A stretch of 28,712 nt of DNA from an uncultured Anaeroplasmataceae bacterium (GCA_934229535.1 CAKQDS010000022.1:1-28712); one strand, 5' to 3'; shown: positions 6,703-15,484, counted from the first letter of the stretch. Numbers and translations: made by a program. Notes: generated by a model from the sequence alone, not told the origin.

Positions 6703-8064
6703 ATGCCTGAGGTAATAGTTACTAGGTCTTCTGATATTAATCAAACAGATACAATATGTTATCAGGGAAAGAATATAACATTTAATTTGGATGATAAGAA
6801 CAATACTGATGGTTCTTTAATTTTAATTTATATGTATATATTACCAAAATATCAAAACCATGGAATCAAAGTTGGAATGACAAAATGTAGGCTTGGTGAG
6901 AGCTTTTGGTATGCAATTAAATCAAGAATTAAGGAACAAAAGCATGAATTAGCTTTATCTGATGAACGATATCAAAAATTTGGATTAAATCGTGAAGTTG
7001 TTTATTGGGGTATTTGTTTAGATGCAAAAAATGATTCGTTTAAAGATTATGTAGTTCATGATGAAATTAAAAAAACAAATGCGGGAAATGTAGAAAAGGA
7101 ACAAGAATGGTTTTATAATATTCCTACAGATGAACTTATTGATATTTTTAATTCATTAAGACATAAGGATGAAAATAAAGAAATATATGTACCAAGAAAA
7201 GAACAACAAGAATGCATAAATGCTATGAAGGATTATTTTAATGAAAATCCAAATGGTCGTTTTTTACTTAATTGTAAGATGAGATTTGGTAAATCTTTTA
7301 CTACCTATAAGTATTGTGAAGATAGTAATCTTGAACATATTTTAATACTAACTTTTATTCCTGCTGTTGAATCTTCTTGGAAAGAAGATTTATCTCATAT
7401 CAAGAAAAGTTATCGCTATTTTACAGATGAAAAGCTAAGAAGAAATGATTTTGTGCTTAATTTAATTCAAGAGCCATATGTATTATTTTTGTCATTACAA
7501 AATTATCTTGGTAAAGAAAAAAATGCTGATGTAAAAGATAAAATTAAACAGCTACAGGATATAGATTGGGACTTAGTTATTCTAGATGAATATCATTTTG
7601 GTGCTTGGAATCAAAAAACGCAGGGAACTCTTAAGGTTAAGGAAGAAAAAAGTGAAGATTTAGATAAAGAATACCAAGATGAGCTAAAAAAATCAAAAGA
7701 TATTATTAGTAGGTTTAAGATTAAAACTAAACAAACTATTTGCTTATCAGGAACACCATTTAAAGCTTTAGCTAAAGGAGAATTTAATGATGAATCTTCA
7801 TTTACTTATTCATATTTTGATGAGCAAAGAAATAAATATCCAAAGAGTGAAGATGATGATTTTTCGATTATAAATCCTGATTATGAGGTATTCCCAGATA
7901 TGAAAATATTTGGCTATAATATGTCAAAATTATTTGGTAATTTGACATCACAGGTATTTTCTGAAGATAAATTATTGTCAAAAAAGTATTTTTCGTTAAA
8001 TAAATTTTTTGAAACAAGAAAAGAAAATAATCCAAATGAGCCTTGTTCTTTTATTTATGAATAA
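6703..8064 (+). pseudogene. Restriction helicase subunit, 5' part: GIY-YIG-like domain and first motor domain
   Basis: This is the first 453 codons of an SF2 helicase-type restriction subunit. Residues 38-125 resemble a GIY-YIG/T5orf172-type nuclease ('LIYMYILP...HGIKVGMTK', then 'SRIKEQ'). The motor follows: CKMRFGKS at 191-198 (Walker A), DEYH at 295-298 (DEAH box) and SGTPF at 349-353 (motif III). The frame ends at TAA 8062-8064, yet the same frame continues open to 9699 and supplies the missing second motor domain. One nonsense codon therefore splits the gene. The start at ATG 6703 has AAGGAG upstream, and the gene follows the methylase stop by 1 nt. Restriction is probably lost while methylation is kept. 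Confidence 0.8.
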
Positions 8065-9699
8065 GAAGTAAAAAGCTGGATTGAAATAATAAAGGGTAAA
8101 TCAGTTTATGGTGATAAATTTCCTTATTCTAATCCAAAAATGATCAATAATTCTAAACATACCTTATGGCTAATGCCAACTGTCGATTCTTGCAAGGCAA
8201 TGGAAAATTTATTAAGTAATGATGACTATTTTTCAAGATATCAAATTATTAATTTATCACAGGATGGTGTAGGTGCTGGTAATAGTGCTTATGAATATTT
8301 AATGACTAACATTACAGCAGCAGAAAATACGAATAAGCTTGGATCGATTGCAATTACGGTTAATAAACTAACTATTGGCGTAACAGTAAAAAAATGGTCT
8401 AGTGTTTTTGTTCTTAAGGATTTGGCTAGTCCTGAACAATACTTTCAAGCAATTTTTAGAATACAGACACCTTATAAAGAAAATGATAAAATTATCAAAA
8501 AAGAAGGCTTTGTTTTTGATTTTAATATTGATAGAGCTAGTGCCTTATTACTAAAATATGCTGAACAATCCGAAAGTAATGGACAAATCACGAAATTACA
8601 AATAGCTAAATTAATTGTTAAATATATGCCTATTTTTATTAATGGTGATTGGACAAATCCTATTTCAGATCAAGTATTTTATGAGCTTGCTCAATTTGGT
8701 GATTCAAGTGGTGTTCCATTATCAAGAAAAATTGTTGATACATCTAAAACAACTAGAATGCTTGATGAAGAGACTATTGCTGCAATGCTTAATGATAAGG
8801 ATGTTAGTGATATAATTAAAAGAGTCTTTGCTCATGCCAAATTTGCTAAAAACAATAAAAAAACAGTACCATCTAAGCCTGAAGAAGGCTTTGATTCGAA
8901 AATTGCTAAAGATGGTAGAGATAAGGGCTATGAGCTAGGTCAAAAAGATTATAAAAAATATGTTGATTATGATGATAAACATATTCAAAGTGAATTTGAA
9001 AATGTATTAGAAAATTATATTAAAGAATATTGTCCTAAAGAATATGATTCAGTAAAATCAACATGGTATACTAATGGCTTTAAAAAAGGTTATGAGGCTG
9101 GTGTCAATGCTCCTATAAAAAAAGAGCAATGTGGTTATGATGATGGTGTTAGGTTTGTGGATAAGATAAAGGAAAAATTTGGGAAAGGTATTCAATATAC
9201 AAGCTCAACAAGAAAAAAAATTGATAATTTTGTAAAGACCTATTTAAATGATATTAATAACATTCCAACTAAATATAGGGGAATGCTTTACAAAAGATGG
9301 TATTGTGATTCATTTAGAAGGGCTGTTAAAAATAATTTAGTTCCTAAAATTAATCCTGAAAATGGTAAAACAATTGAAGATGCTGATAATGTAATTAAGC
9401 ATATTCTTGCAAGATTATTTGAATTCTTATACATAAGTGTGTATCGTGAAACAACGTTTATGGAAATATTTAATAATGCTGATCCTAATGTTTTTTTAGA
9501 AGCTGTTGGAATTACAAAGAATGAATTTGAAGTTCTTAATAAATATAAGATATTTCAAGAAGATGTGCTTAATAATTATATCCATGATTTCTTTGTTAAT
9601 GAGTCGCTTGGAAATAGACTAAATTTAGATGATGAAAAAATTAAAAAGCAATATAGAAATAGCTTTGACTGGTTTGGTTTTGGTCTTGAAAATGATTGA
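8065..9699 (+). pseudogene. Restriction helicase subunit, 3' part: second motor domain and C-terminal region
   Basis: This continues the preceding frame straight after TAA 8062-8064. It opens with 25 sense codons before the first ATG at 8140, which has no good ribosome binding site. It encodes the second helicase domain: 'TLWLMPTVDSC' (motif IV region), 'GSIAITVNKLTIGVTVKKWSSVFVLKD' (motif V-like) and 'SPEQYFQAIFRIQTP' (motif VI with R-x-x-R replaced by F-R-I-Q, as in type III/ISP-like restriction helicases). The C-terminal part has repeated charged helical segments ('GYELGQKDYKKYV', 'GFKKGYEAGV'). Separate translation is possible but would give half a motor without an ATP site. Confidence 0.8.
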
Positions 9700-9728
9700 A
9701 ATAACAATTTGATTTAAATAAGAAGATG

Positions 9729-9760
9729 TCTAGCAATAAAGGTTTTGTTGCTAGATTTTT
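9729..9760 (+). terminator. Terminator of the restriction operon
   Basis: TCTAGCAA (9729-9736) pairs with TTGCTAGA (9748-9755), with an 11-nt loop and five T directly after. Confidence 0.8.
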
Positions 9761-9833
9761 CTTGCATTATAATATAAAAAATGCTATTATCTAATAAATT
9801 CTAGATTTGATATTGGTGGTTTAAATGAAATTA

Positions 9834-9873
9834 ATTTATTTCTATTCTTATTATTTAATTTGCTACTCAACAA
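9834..9873 (+). repeat. Right copy of the 40-bp direct repeat
   Basis: It matches 1363-1402 at 39 of 40 positions in the same orientation. It lies in non-coding DNA 135 bp after the restriction operon, so the pair brackets the DUF4186-to-restriction segment. Confidence 0.6.
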
Positions 9874-9962
9874 GAAGAGAGAACAAATAATCCAAAATAT
9901 AGATGGGAAAATAAAAATAATTGATAATATTTTTAAGTCGCTATCACAAAATTAGAAAGTAA

Positions 9963-10076
9963 CTTTTCTTATATTTTAAATCATACAATTGTGTTAATGA
10001 AAAAAAATGTGATTATACAATATGTGGTGATAAGGATGAACTTATAAATAAACATCCAGAATATAAGAATCAATAA
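9963..10076 (+). pseudogene. Short open remnant, unidentified
   Basis: The rest of the 440-bp gap between the restriction operon and the ATPase/TOPRIM pair holds only AT-rich DNA and this open frame without a start codon. Its end reads 'CDYTICGDKDELINKHPEYKNQ' and stops at TAA 10074-10076. It looks like the tail of a lost gene. I cannot name the family. Confidence 0.25.
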
Positions 10077-10100
10077 GGATTTAGAAGAAATAAATATTAT

Positions 10101-10130
10101 AAAAAATACTCTAGAAAATTAGAGTATTTT
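10101..10130 (-). terminator. Terminator of the ATPase/TOPRIM operon
   Basis: AAAATACTCTA (10103-10113) and TAGAGTATTTT (10120-10130) form a perfect 11-bp stem with a 6-nt loop. On the minus strand it is followed by six T, and it lies 10 nt after the TOPRIM gene stop. Confidence 0.75.
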
Positions 10131-10139
10131 AATATGTTA

Positions 10140-10859
10140 TTATTTATTTTCTTTAGGGAAACACTGATTTATATTTGTATATCTTTTTAAAGAATTAAGA
10201 TCTTTTTTAATAAATTCCCATGTTTCTTGATAATTTCCTGAAACAACAAATGATGAATTTGAAAATAATTTTTTACATTCATTCCAATTGTTTAGGTATT
10301 GCTTAACAAAAGAATGAGCTGCATTTTCTTTTTCGTCATCGGTTAAATTTAACTGATTATATAATACGTGATCTATGGATGTTGACATATAATATAAGCG
10401 ATAAGGAATATCCTTCCAAATATATTGGGCATTAATAAGTTTATTAATATTGTCGACTTTAAAAGATTTTGATTTAAGAAAACTAGGTTTATCTTTTACC
10501 TTAATCTGCGTTTCAGAATATTCTATTGATTTTATAGAATCATCTTGAGAAACAGCATAATCTGGTGCAAAACAGCCATCTGTATCACAAATATGAATTA
10601 TTTGTGATATATCACGCTTCTTAAATTGTCGGTTGTTTTCTAGATAAGCTTCTATGATATTTTTCAATTCAATTAAAATGTTTTTATTTCTGGGTAAAGA
10701 AAATGGTTTATTATTAAATAAATATTCTGTTAAAATGTCACAATGCATTACTTCAACATGTACTTCGCTAGAATCAAATAGATAGTCAAAGAAAGAACCA
10801 ATGGCTGTTTCATCTGAAGGCACCTCAACTATTACAAATACAATTTTCTATTTACTCAT
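10140..10859 (-). pseudogene. TOPRIM-domain defence effector with an early in-frame stop
   Basis: Read from ATG 10859-10857, the frame is M-S-K-stop(TAG 10850-10848)-KIVFVIVEVPSDETAIG and then open to 10140. The first strand-loop 'VIVE.PSDE' (E12) and the later 'HICDTDG' are the Glu and DxD motifs of a TOPRIM nuclease. The ATG overlaps the upstream ATPase stop by 8 nt, as expected of a coupled two-gene operon, so I take it as the ancestral start and the TAG as a mutation. The next plausible start, GTG 10823, would drop the catalytic Glu. The loop also reads VEVP where VEGP is usual. The pair resembles ATPase-plus-TOPRIM anti-phage systems (PARIS AriA/AriB, AbiL, OLD-like); I cannot assign the exact family. 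Confidence 0.65.
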
Positions 10860-12234
10860 TAATTTTACCTGCTTCTTTAAAGGCGAATGAAATCATACGA
10901 TTATTTGTTTTTTCATAAACGTCCTCAGCCTGCTCTTCACCTAGGATTATATCTCTATAATAGTAATCTCTAAGGTTATTCTTTGGCTTTAAATTAATAA
11001 ATCTTATATATCTATTTTGAGGGTTTGTTGTTGTAAAGGCAACAAAGGCTTTATTCAATGTTTCCAATGGTCTTAAATTATGTGAAGTGAAAATTAGTTG
11101 ACCCTTGCCATTGTCAGAAATAATTCTTAATATTTCACCTAATAAATATTCAAATACTCCAGAATCTAACTCGTCAATAGCTACTGTTACTGATGAATTG
11201 TTATAGATAACAATTAGTAGTTGAAGCATTGTAACAATTTTTTTGATTCCATCTGATTCATATTTTAGAGGAATTTCTTTTGAGTTCTTGTTTGAAAATA
11301 ATTGAACTTTAACTATTTTTTGCCCATTTGCGTTTATTTCTTCACCTAAATTTTTTAATGAGATTATTAAACCAGGTACAAGCTGTGGTAATATGATATT
11401 CATATTTGAAATAACCTTTTCAACTATTTTCAAAGTAGAGTAAGGAATCATACCATATGATTCAATTGGTATACCAATTGCTCCTGCAGCATTAAGTCCT
11501 TTTTCTTCAATTCTAAAGAAAATTGGTAAAGTGTCAAAATTTATTAAAGCAGATGACTTATTTGACAATATAAATAAGTTCGTCTTTGCATATTGCTTTA
11601 ATGTATTTAATATTTCTAAAATGAAATTATCAGTACATCTTTCATTGACTAGTTTTAGTAATTCGTTAGAGAATATGAATGAACGCCCAGATTTATAAGC
11701 TAGTTTCTTTGCAACAATTACATCAATTTCTGTTTTTTTGAAATTGTTTAATAATAATTCATATTTGGTCTTGGGACCGAATGTTTCACTATTAGTAGTA
11801 TCAATTAATAATTGTTTTGGTAAAACATTTTTATTGTCAACATATCTAGAAATTGATAATTTTTCATCATATATGGCAGAAAAATAGTTCTTTATATGGC
11901 TATCATCATTATCACTATATACTTTTTTTAGAGAAAAAGAATATAATGCATATGCAATATCAGAATCATTTGTCAATGAAAATCTAAATTCAAATGAGGC
12001 ATTATTAGAATCAATATTCACTAAATCTGCAAAGCTATTTTGAACCTTTTGTCCAGACATTATAGATTTTAGTAAAGATATTGAATCAATTAAAGCGGTT
12101 TTTCCTGAACCATTTTGACCATAAAGTCCAAGAATATTTCCTTTGAATTCCTTTTTTGTTACCAAGTCAATGGTTCCATATTTTACATTTTTAAAGTTTG
12201 TAATACTGATATTTTCAATTCTAACATTTCTCAT
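10852..12234 (-). CDS. ABC-type AAA ATPase of an ATPase/TOPRIM defence pair
   Basis: This 460-aa protein is of the AAA_15/AAA_21 (SMC/OLD-like) class. Motifs are Walker A GQNGSGKT at 39-46, a signature-like ESDGIKK near 326-332, Walker B 'VAIDELDSG' at 351-359, and the switch histidine in SHN at 384-386. The N-terminus 'ISITNFKNVKYG' is typical of ATPases that act as phage sensors with a nuclease partner. A TOPRIM gene follows with an 8-nt overlap, although it is interrupted. The start ATG is preceded by GGAGATG, and a promoter lies at 12265-12293. The ATPase frame is intact, so it may persist without its effector. Confidence 0.85.
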   Translation of the reverse strand: MRNVRIENISITNFKNVKYGTIDLVTKKEFKGNILGLYGQNGSGKTALIDSISLLKSIMSGQKVQNSFADLVNIDSNNASFEFRFSLTNDSDIAYALYSFSLKKVYSDNDDSHIKNYFSAIYDEKLSISRYVDNKNVLPKQLLIDTTNSETFGPKTKYELLLNNFKKTEIDVIVAKKLAYKSGRSFIFSNELLKLVNERCTDNFILEILNTLKQYAKTNLFILSNKSSALINFDTLPIFFRIEEKGLNAAGAIGIPIESYGMIPYSTLKIVEKVISNMNIILPQLVPGLIISLKNLGEEINANGQKIVKVQLFSNKNSKEIPLKYESDGIKKIVTMLQLLIVIYNNSSVTVAIDELDSGVFEYLLGEILRIISDNGKGQLIFTSHNLRPLETLNKAFVAFTTTNPQNRYIRFINLKPKNNLRDYYYRDIILGEEQAEDVYEKTNNRMISFAFKEAGKINE

Positions 12235-12264
12235 GATTTCATCTCCAATACTATCTTATATTAA

Positions 12265-12293
12265 ATTATATAACAAAAAGTTAAAAATTTCAA
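12265..12293 (-). promoter_or_regulatory. Promoter of the ATPase/TOPRIM operon
   Basis: On the minus strand TTGAAA (12293-12288) and TATAAT (12270-12265) are 17 bp apart, giving a start near 12257 and a leader of about 20 nt. Confidence 0.75.
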
Positions 12294-12460
12294 ATGATAT
12301 TATTTGATTTTGTTAATTTTTTTAACGTTTTTAAAAGGATTAACCTATATTTTGAGCAAATCTTGATTTTAAGTAGCAATATTATTATATGATAATAAAT
12401 AAAAGAATATTAATAAATATATCTTAATTTATTTTAAAAGCTAATATTTAAAAAAATCTC
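12294..12460. other. Intergenic AT-rich spacer between divergent promoters
   Basis: No reading frame or RNA is visible between the minus-strand ATPase promoter and the plus-strand queT promoter. A small GTTAA/TTAAC inverted repeat near 12312-12326 is too weak to call. Confidence 0.5.
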
Positions 12461-12489
12461 TTGATTAATTTTGAATAATGGATTATAAT
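12461..12489 (+). promoter_or_regulatory. Promoter of the preQ1 riboswitch-queT unit
   Basis: TTGATT (12461-12466) and a consensus TATAAT (12484-12489) are 17 bp apart. Transcription should start about 10 nt before the riboswitch aptamer. Confidence 0.8.
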
Positions 12490-12508
12490 TTCAATGTCAA
12501 TTTTTATA

Positions 12509-12548
12509 AGACAGTTCGTAACCATCCTGTCTATAAACAAAACTAGGG
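12509..12548 (+). promoter_or_regulatory. preQ1-I riboswitch aptamer
   Basis: P1 pairs AGACAG (12509-12514) with CTGTCT (12527-12532). Loop 1 reads TTCGTAACCATC and the 3' tail reads ATAAACAAAACTAGGG, matching the GTAACC...AACAAAACnAGG pattern of preQ1-I H-type pseudoknots such as that of Thermoanaerobacter tengcongensis. The pseudoknot P2 would pair CC of loop 1 with GG of the tail. The downstream gene is a QueT transporter, a classic target. Ligand binding should switch the terminator at 12564-12597 and so turn down uptake when the precursor is plentiful. Confidence 0.9.
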
Positions 12549-12563
12549 AATGACGAAGATTTT

Positions 12564-12597
12564 AAAGAGGTTACTATAAGTGTATCCTCTTTTTTTA
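12564..12597 (+). terminator. Intrinsic terminator, expression platform of the preQ1 riboswitch
   Basis: AAAGAGG (12564-12570) pairs with CCTCTTT (12586-12592), with an inner TAC/GTA pairing, and a T-run extends to 12597. It lies between the aptamer and the queT ribosome binding site, as expected for transcriptional attenuation. Confidence 0.85.
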
Positions 12598-12613
12598 TTT
12601 GAAAGGAGAAATA

Positions 12614-13516
12614 ATGAAAAAAATTAATATAAAGTTTATAGCAGAATCTGCTATTATTGCAGCATTATATGCTGTGTTAACATGGTTATTTGCTCCAATA
12701 AGCTATGGCTCAGTTCAATTTAGAATATCTGAGGTATTAGTACTTTTAGTAGTATTTAATCCTAAATATGCCTTTGCCTTAATTATTGGATGCTTTGTTT
12801 CTAATATTACATCAACACTTGGTTGGTATGATATGCTATTTGGAACCTTGGCAACTACTCTTGCAATTATTCCTATGTGTTTTATTAAAAAGATGCCTAT
12901 TGCAGCTATTTTCCCAGTTATTAGTAATGCAATTATTGTATCTATTGAATTAGGCCTTGCTTTTGATCTATGGGGACTTGCATTCTTATATGATGTTTTA
13001 ACTGTAGGCTTAGGAGAATTAGTTGTTTTATATGCCCTTGGTATTCCTTTAATGTATGCTTTAGCTAAAAATAAAGCAGTAGTTGAAATAATGGAGCTTG
13101 ATGTATCACACGTAGGTAATTATTCATTTATTACCTTAAATAATATGGTTGGTATTGCTCTTGGCGTTTTAGGCATTATTTTATTTATTGCTTATCCATT
13201 TTATAGTGAAATAATAGATGAGGAAGCTGTTACCTATTCAGCAATGGCAATTATTAAAAATAACCCTTATACCTGTATTTTTGCTATTGCATCATTAGCT
13301 TATGGCTTAATGATTTTTATTAAAAATAAATGGATTAAGCTTACAGGTATGCTTGCTTCAACCATTTTGATTATTGTTGTCTATATTTTAACTGGCGTTA
13401 ATAATAACAAGTGCTTATCATATGGTTATTATTATGGCTACATCTTATTTATTCTATTATTAATATTTACAGCAATAATATTAACAATAAAGAATAAAAA
13501 AGTAGAAGAAGCATAA
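12614..13516 (+). CDS. queT: QueT family queuosine-precursor transporter with a C-terminal extension
   Basis: Residues 1-160 are a QueT protein, the substrate-binding membrane (S) component of an ECF-type importer for queuosine precursors. It shows the family sequence 'ESAIIAALYAVLTW...SYGSVQFRISEVL' and 'FGTLATTLA', with about five to six membrane helices. The preQ1-I riboswitch directly upstream supports this. Family members are usually 160-170 aa, but this protein has 300. Residues 165-300 add about four further hydrophobic segments that I cannot assign. ATG 12614 follows AAAGGAG closely; an in-frame TTG at 12599 is less likely. Confidence 0.85.
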   Translation: MKKINIKFIAESAIIAALYAVLTWLFAPISYGSVQFRISEVLVLLVVFNPKYAFALIIGCFVSNITSTLGWYDMLFGTLATTLAIIPMCFIKKMPIAAIFPVISNAIIVSIELGLAFDLWGLAFLYDVLTVGLGELVVLYALGIPLMYALAKNKAVVEIMELDVSHVGNYSFITLNNMVGIALGVLGIILFIAYPFYSEIIDEEAVTYSAMAIIKNNPYTCIFAIASLAYGLMIFIKNKWIKLTGMLASTILIIVVYILTGVNNNKCLSYGYYYGYILFILLLIFTAIILTIKNKKVEEA

Positions 13517-13524
13517 TATAAGAA

Positions 13525-13567
13525 CAAAAAAGTACTAGATTAGATTGAAATTTCTAGTACTTTTTTG
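13525..13567. terminator. Bidirectional terminator between queT and ogt
   Basis: A perfect 15-bp stem pairs 13525-13539 with 13553-13567, with A-runs on the left and T-runs on the right, so it works for both convergent genes. The ogt stop codon (13537-13535 on the minus strand) lies within the stem. Confidence 0.85.
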
Positions 13568-14071
13568 TGCATATTTAATATTTTCATTCTCCAAAAGAGC
13601 AATTTTATTGTTTATTCCCCCACCATAGCCTGTTAAATTATTATTTGCTCCTAAAACACGATGGCAGGGAATAATAATACAAATAGGGTTAGCTCCAACT
13701 GCTCCACCAACTGCTTGGCTTGACATTTTCTCTATTCCCTTTTCTTTAGCAATTATTTTGGCAATATCGCCATAGGTCATTGTACATCCAAATGGTATTT
13801 GATTCAATATTTTAATTACCATTTCTCTAAATGGTGTTGAATTATTTATTTTATATTTAGGAGTAAAATTAGGATTATTACCACTAAAATAAATATCAAG
13901 CCATTTAATTGTTTCTTCAAATATAGGTAATTTTTCTTCTAAACAATCTGTGCAATGCTTTAAAGAATCTCTTGATCCTATAAACCAAAGACCAGTTAAA
14001 TATTTACCATCACTATTAAGTATAATATCATCAAAATTACTTGGTGTTTTATATAGCCATTTATAAAACAT
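13535..14071 (-). CDS. ogt: Methylated-DNA--[protein]-cysteine S-methyltransferase
   Basis: This 178-aa protein repairs O6-alkylguanine (and O4-alkylthymine) by moving the alkyl group to its own cysteine in a suicide reaction. The active site is PCHRV with C136. Upstream is the helix-turn-helix 'FGCTMTYGDIAKIIA' and 'SSQAVGGAVGANPI' with the arginine-finger region, and downstream 'TGYGGGINNKIALLE'. The length fits the Ogt family. The start has AAGGAGG 5 nt upstream. It converges on queT and shares its terminator. Confidence 0.95.
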   Translation of the reverse strand: MFYKWLYKTPSNFDDIILNSDGKYLTGLWFIGSRDSLKHCTDCLEEKLPIFEETIKWLDIYFSGNNPNFTPKYKINNSTPFREMVIKILNQIPFGCTMTYGDIAKIIAKEKGIEKMSSQAVGGAVGANPICIIIPCHRVLGANNNLTGYGGGINNKIALLENENIKYAQKSTRNFNLI

Positions 14072-14449
14072 AATAACCTCCTTGATTATTTTATTATATA
14101 ATTATTTAATAATAATTTCTATATTGACATAATAATATTTTAATTTGCCATTGAATTTACTGGAGAAAATTACAATGTTTGATCTTACAAATAAATTATT
14201 CTTTTGTATATTTGTAAGTTATTCTATTACAGTAATTGAAAATGAAACAATTAAAGCTTGAGATTAATGTATTAATGGGAAAATAGATTTTCATCAAATA
14301 CATCAGATACTGAAATAGAAACTTGGATTAATAGCTTAAAATTGTTCAATACTACTGAACGATTTTGCTTGATTGTTGTTTATTAAACAAGCTCATTTAG
14401 GTATAATAATTTTCTATTGATGAAGGATTTATAAAAATGCAAAATTTTG
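14072..14449. other. Intergenic region with decayed sequence
   Basis: This holds a perfect 10-bp inverted repeat (14184-14193 with 14209-14218, arms CTTACAAATA/TATTTGTAAG) and an open frame without a start at 14276-14386. That frame reads 'WENRFSSNTSDTEIETWINS' before TAA. The frame looks like a piece of a larger protein, with a fleeting resemblance to helicase-type proteins of the DUF2075 kind. I treat it as a remnant. Nothing else is visible. Confidence 0.35.
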
Positions 14450-14478
14450 TTGAAAAACAAATAATATGCAGATATAAT
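14450..14478 (+). promoter_or_regulatory. Promoter of the YccF gene
   Basis: TTGAAA (14450-14455) and consensus TATAAT (14473-14478) are 17 bp apart, about 25 nt before the start codon. Confidence 0.75.
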
Positions 14479-14509
14479 AATATTATCATTAGGAAAGGAG
14501 AAGGTTCTT

Positions 14510-14863
14510 ATGAAAACACTTGGTAATATTATTTGGTTTGTATTTTGTGGCTTGCTTGGATTTTTTTCTTATGTATGCTTAGGTTTACTTTGGTGCATAA
14601 CAATAATTGGTATTCCCTTTGGTAAACAATGCTTTAAGATTGCAAATTTAATTTTGTGGCCTTTTGGTAAAGATATTAATACTAATTTTGACAAGCATCC
14701 AATTGCCAATATTATTTGGATTATTTTTGGTGGACTTGAGCTTGCTATTGGTTATTTGCTTGTTGGATTATTCTTATGTATAACAATAATCGGAATACCT
14801 TTTGGTAAGCAATGTTTTAAGCTTGCTAAGCTATCATTAATTCCTTTTGGCGCAAGCTTTTAA
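14510..14863 (+). CDS. YccF domain membrane protein
   Basis: This 117-aa inner-membrane protein of the YccF (DUF307) family has two tandem copies of the family repeat, each ending in 'CITIIGIPFGKQCFK'. About four hydrophobic segments are predicted by eye. E. coli YccF is about 148 aa, so this is a short form lacking the C-terminal tail. The function of the family is unknown. AAAGGAG lies just before the start, and a promoter sits immediately upstream. It is a single-gene unit that ends at a terminator shared with the recombinase gene. Confidence 0.9.
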   Translation: MKTLGNIIWFVFCGLLGFFSYVCLGLLWCITIIGIPFGKQCFKIANLILWPFGKDINTNFDKHPIANIIWIIFGGLELAIGYLLVGLFLCITIIGIPFGKQCFKLAKLSLIPFGASF

Positions 14864-14892
14864 AAAAAGGACATATTATGTGTCCAATTTTT
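14862..14892. terminator. Bidirectional terminator between yccF and the recombinase gene
   Basis: GGACATA (14869-14875) pairs with TGTGTCC (14879-14885). Seven A precede it, giving seven U on the minus strand, and AATTTTT follows it on the plus strand. The 3-nt loop is itself the stop codon of the minus-strand recombinase gene. Confidence 0.8.
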
Positions 14893-15484
14893 CTTTGTAG
14901 TAAAATTTATAATATTTGTAGAATGTTCCTCTACTAAGCTTTGTTTTATTTAAAGCTTCAGTAAGGGAGCATTCTTTTTTATTATATTCTTCGAAAACCG
15001 CAATATATTCGTTTGTTATGTTTATGGCTGGTCTTCCAAATTTTATTCCATTTTTTTGAGCTAATAATATTCCTTCTCTTTGTCGTTCTTTAATATTATT
15101 TCTTTCATTTTCAGCAACAAATGAAAGAATTTGCAGTACGATATCTGATATAAATCTACCTATTAAACCATTAGCATCATTTCTTGTATCTAATAGCTTC
15201 ATATCTAAAACTACTATATCACATTTAATAAATTTAGTTAAATATGCCCATTCAGATATAATCATTTCATAATTTCTACCGAGCCTATCAATAGATTTTA
15301 TAACTAATACGTCTCCCGCTTTTATTTTCTTTTTTATTCTTTGATAATTTTTTCTATCAAATGACTTACCACTTTCTTTATCGGAATAAATGTTTTCTTT
15401 GCTGATGCCATATTCCAATAATTCTGTAGTCTGTCTAATTAAATTTTGGTCTTTACTTGATACTCTAGCATAACCATATAACAT
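14876..15484 (-). CDS. Serine site-specific recombinase (resolvase/invertase family)
   Basis: This 202-aa protein fits the small Hin/Tn3-type serine recombinases. The catalytic serine is S9 in 'YGYARVSSKDQN', with R7, the 'KSIDRLGRN' block (R67, R70) and the E-helix region 'AENERNNIKERQREGI'. The C-terminal 'GRP' hinge is followed by a helix-turn-helix ('SLTEALNKTKLSRGTFYKYYK') that reads the crossover site. Such enzymes cut with a 2-bp stagger at palindromic sites and invert or excise DNA. Two hix-like sites lie just upstream in inverted orientation. ATG 15484 is preferred over GTG 15496, because the GTG is part of the ribosome binding site AGAGGTG. Confidence 0.9.
   Translation of the reverse strand: MLYGYARVSSKDQNLIRQTTELLEYGISKENIYSDKESGKSFDRKNYQRIKKKIKAGDVLVIKSIDRLGRNYEMIISEWAYLTKFIKCDIVVLDMKLLDTRNDANGLIGRFISDIVLQILSFVAENERNNIKERQREGILLAQKNGIKFGRPAINITNEYIAVFEEYNKKECSLTEALNKTKLSRGTFYKYYKFYYKEKLDT

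Noticed and set aside
6703..10859. Stop-codon recoding (TAA at 8062 and TAG at 10848 read as sense)
   Set aside because: TAA and TAG both end other intact genes in this window, and the two internal stops differ. Simple nonsense mutation is the more economical explanation.
10140..12234. Naming the ATPase/TOPRIM pair as PARIS or Gabija
   Set aside because: Gabija GajA is a single fused protein, and I cannot confirm the DUF4435 fold of AriB by eye, so only the general class is claimed.
14184..14218. Perfect 10-bp inverted repeat as a terminator or insertion-sequence end
   Set aside because: There is no T-run after it, no gene ends nearby on the plus strand, and no transposase or target duplication is visible.
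14876..15484. Recombinase as part of a Tn3-type transposon
   Set aside because: There is no transposase gene or terminal inverted repeat in the neighbourhood. The adjacent inverted sites suggest an invertase or resolvase acting locally.
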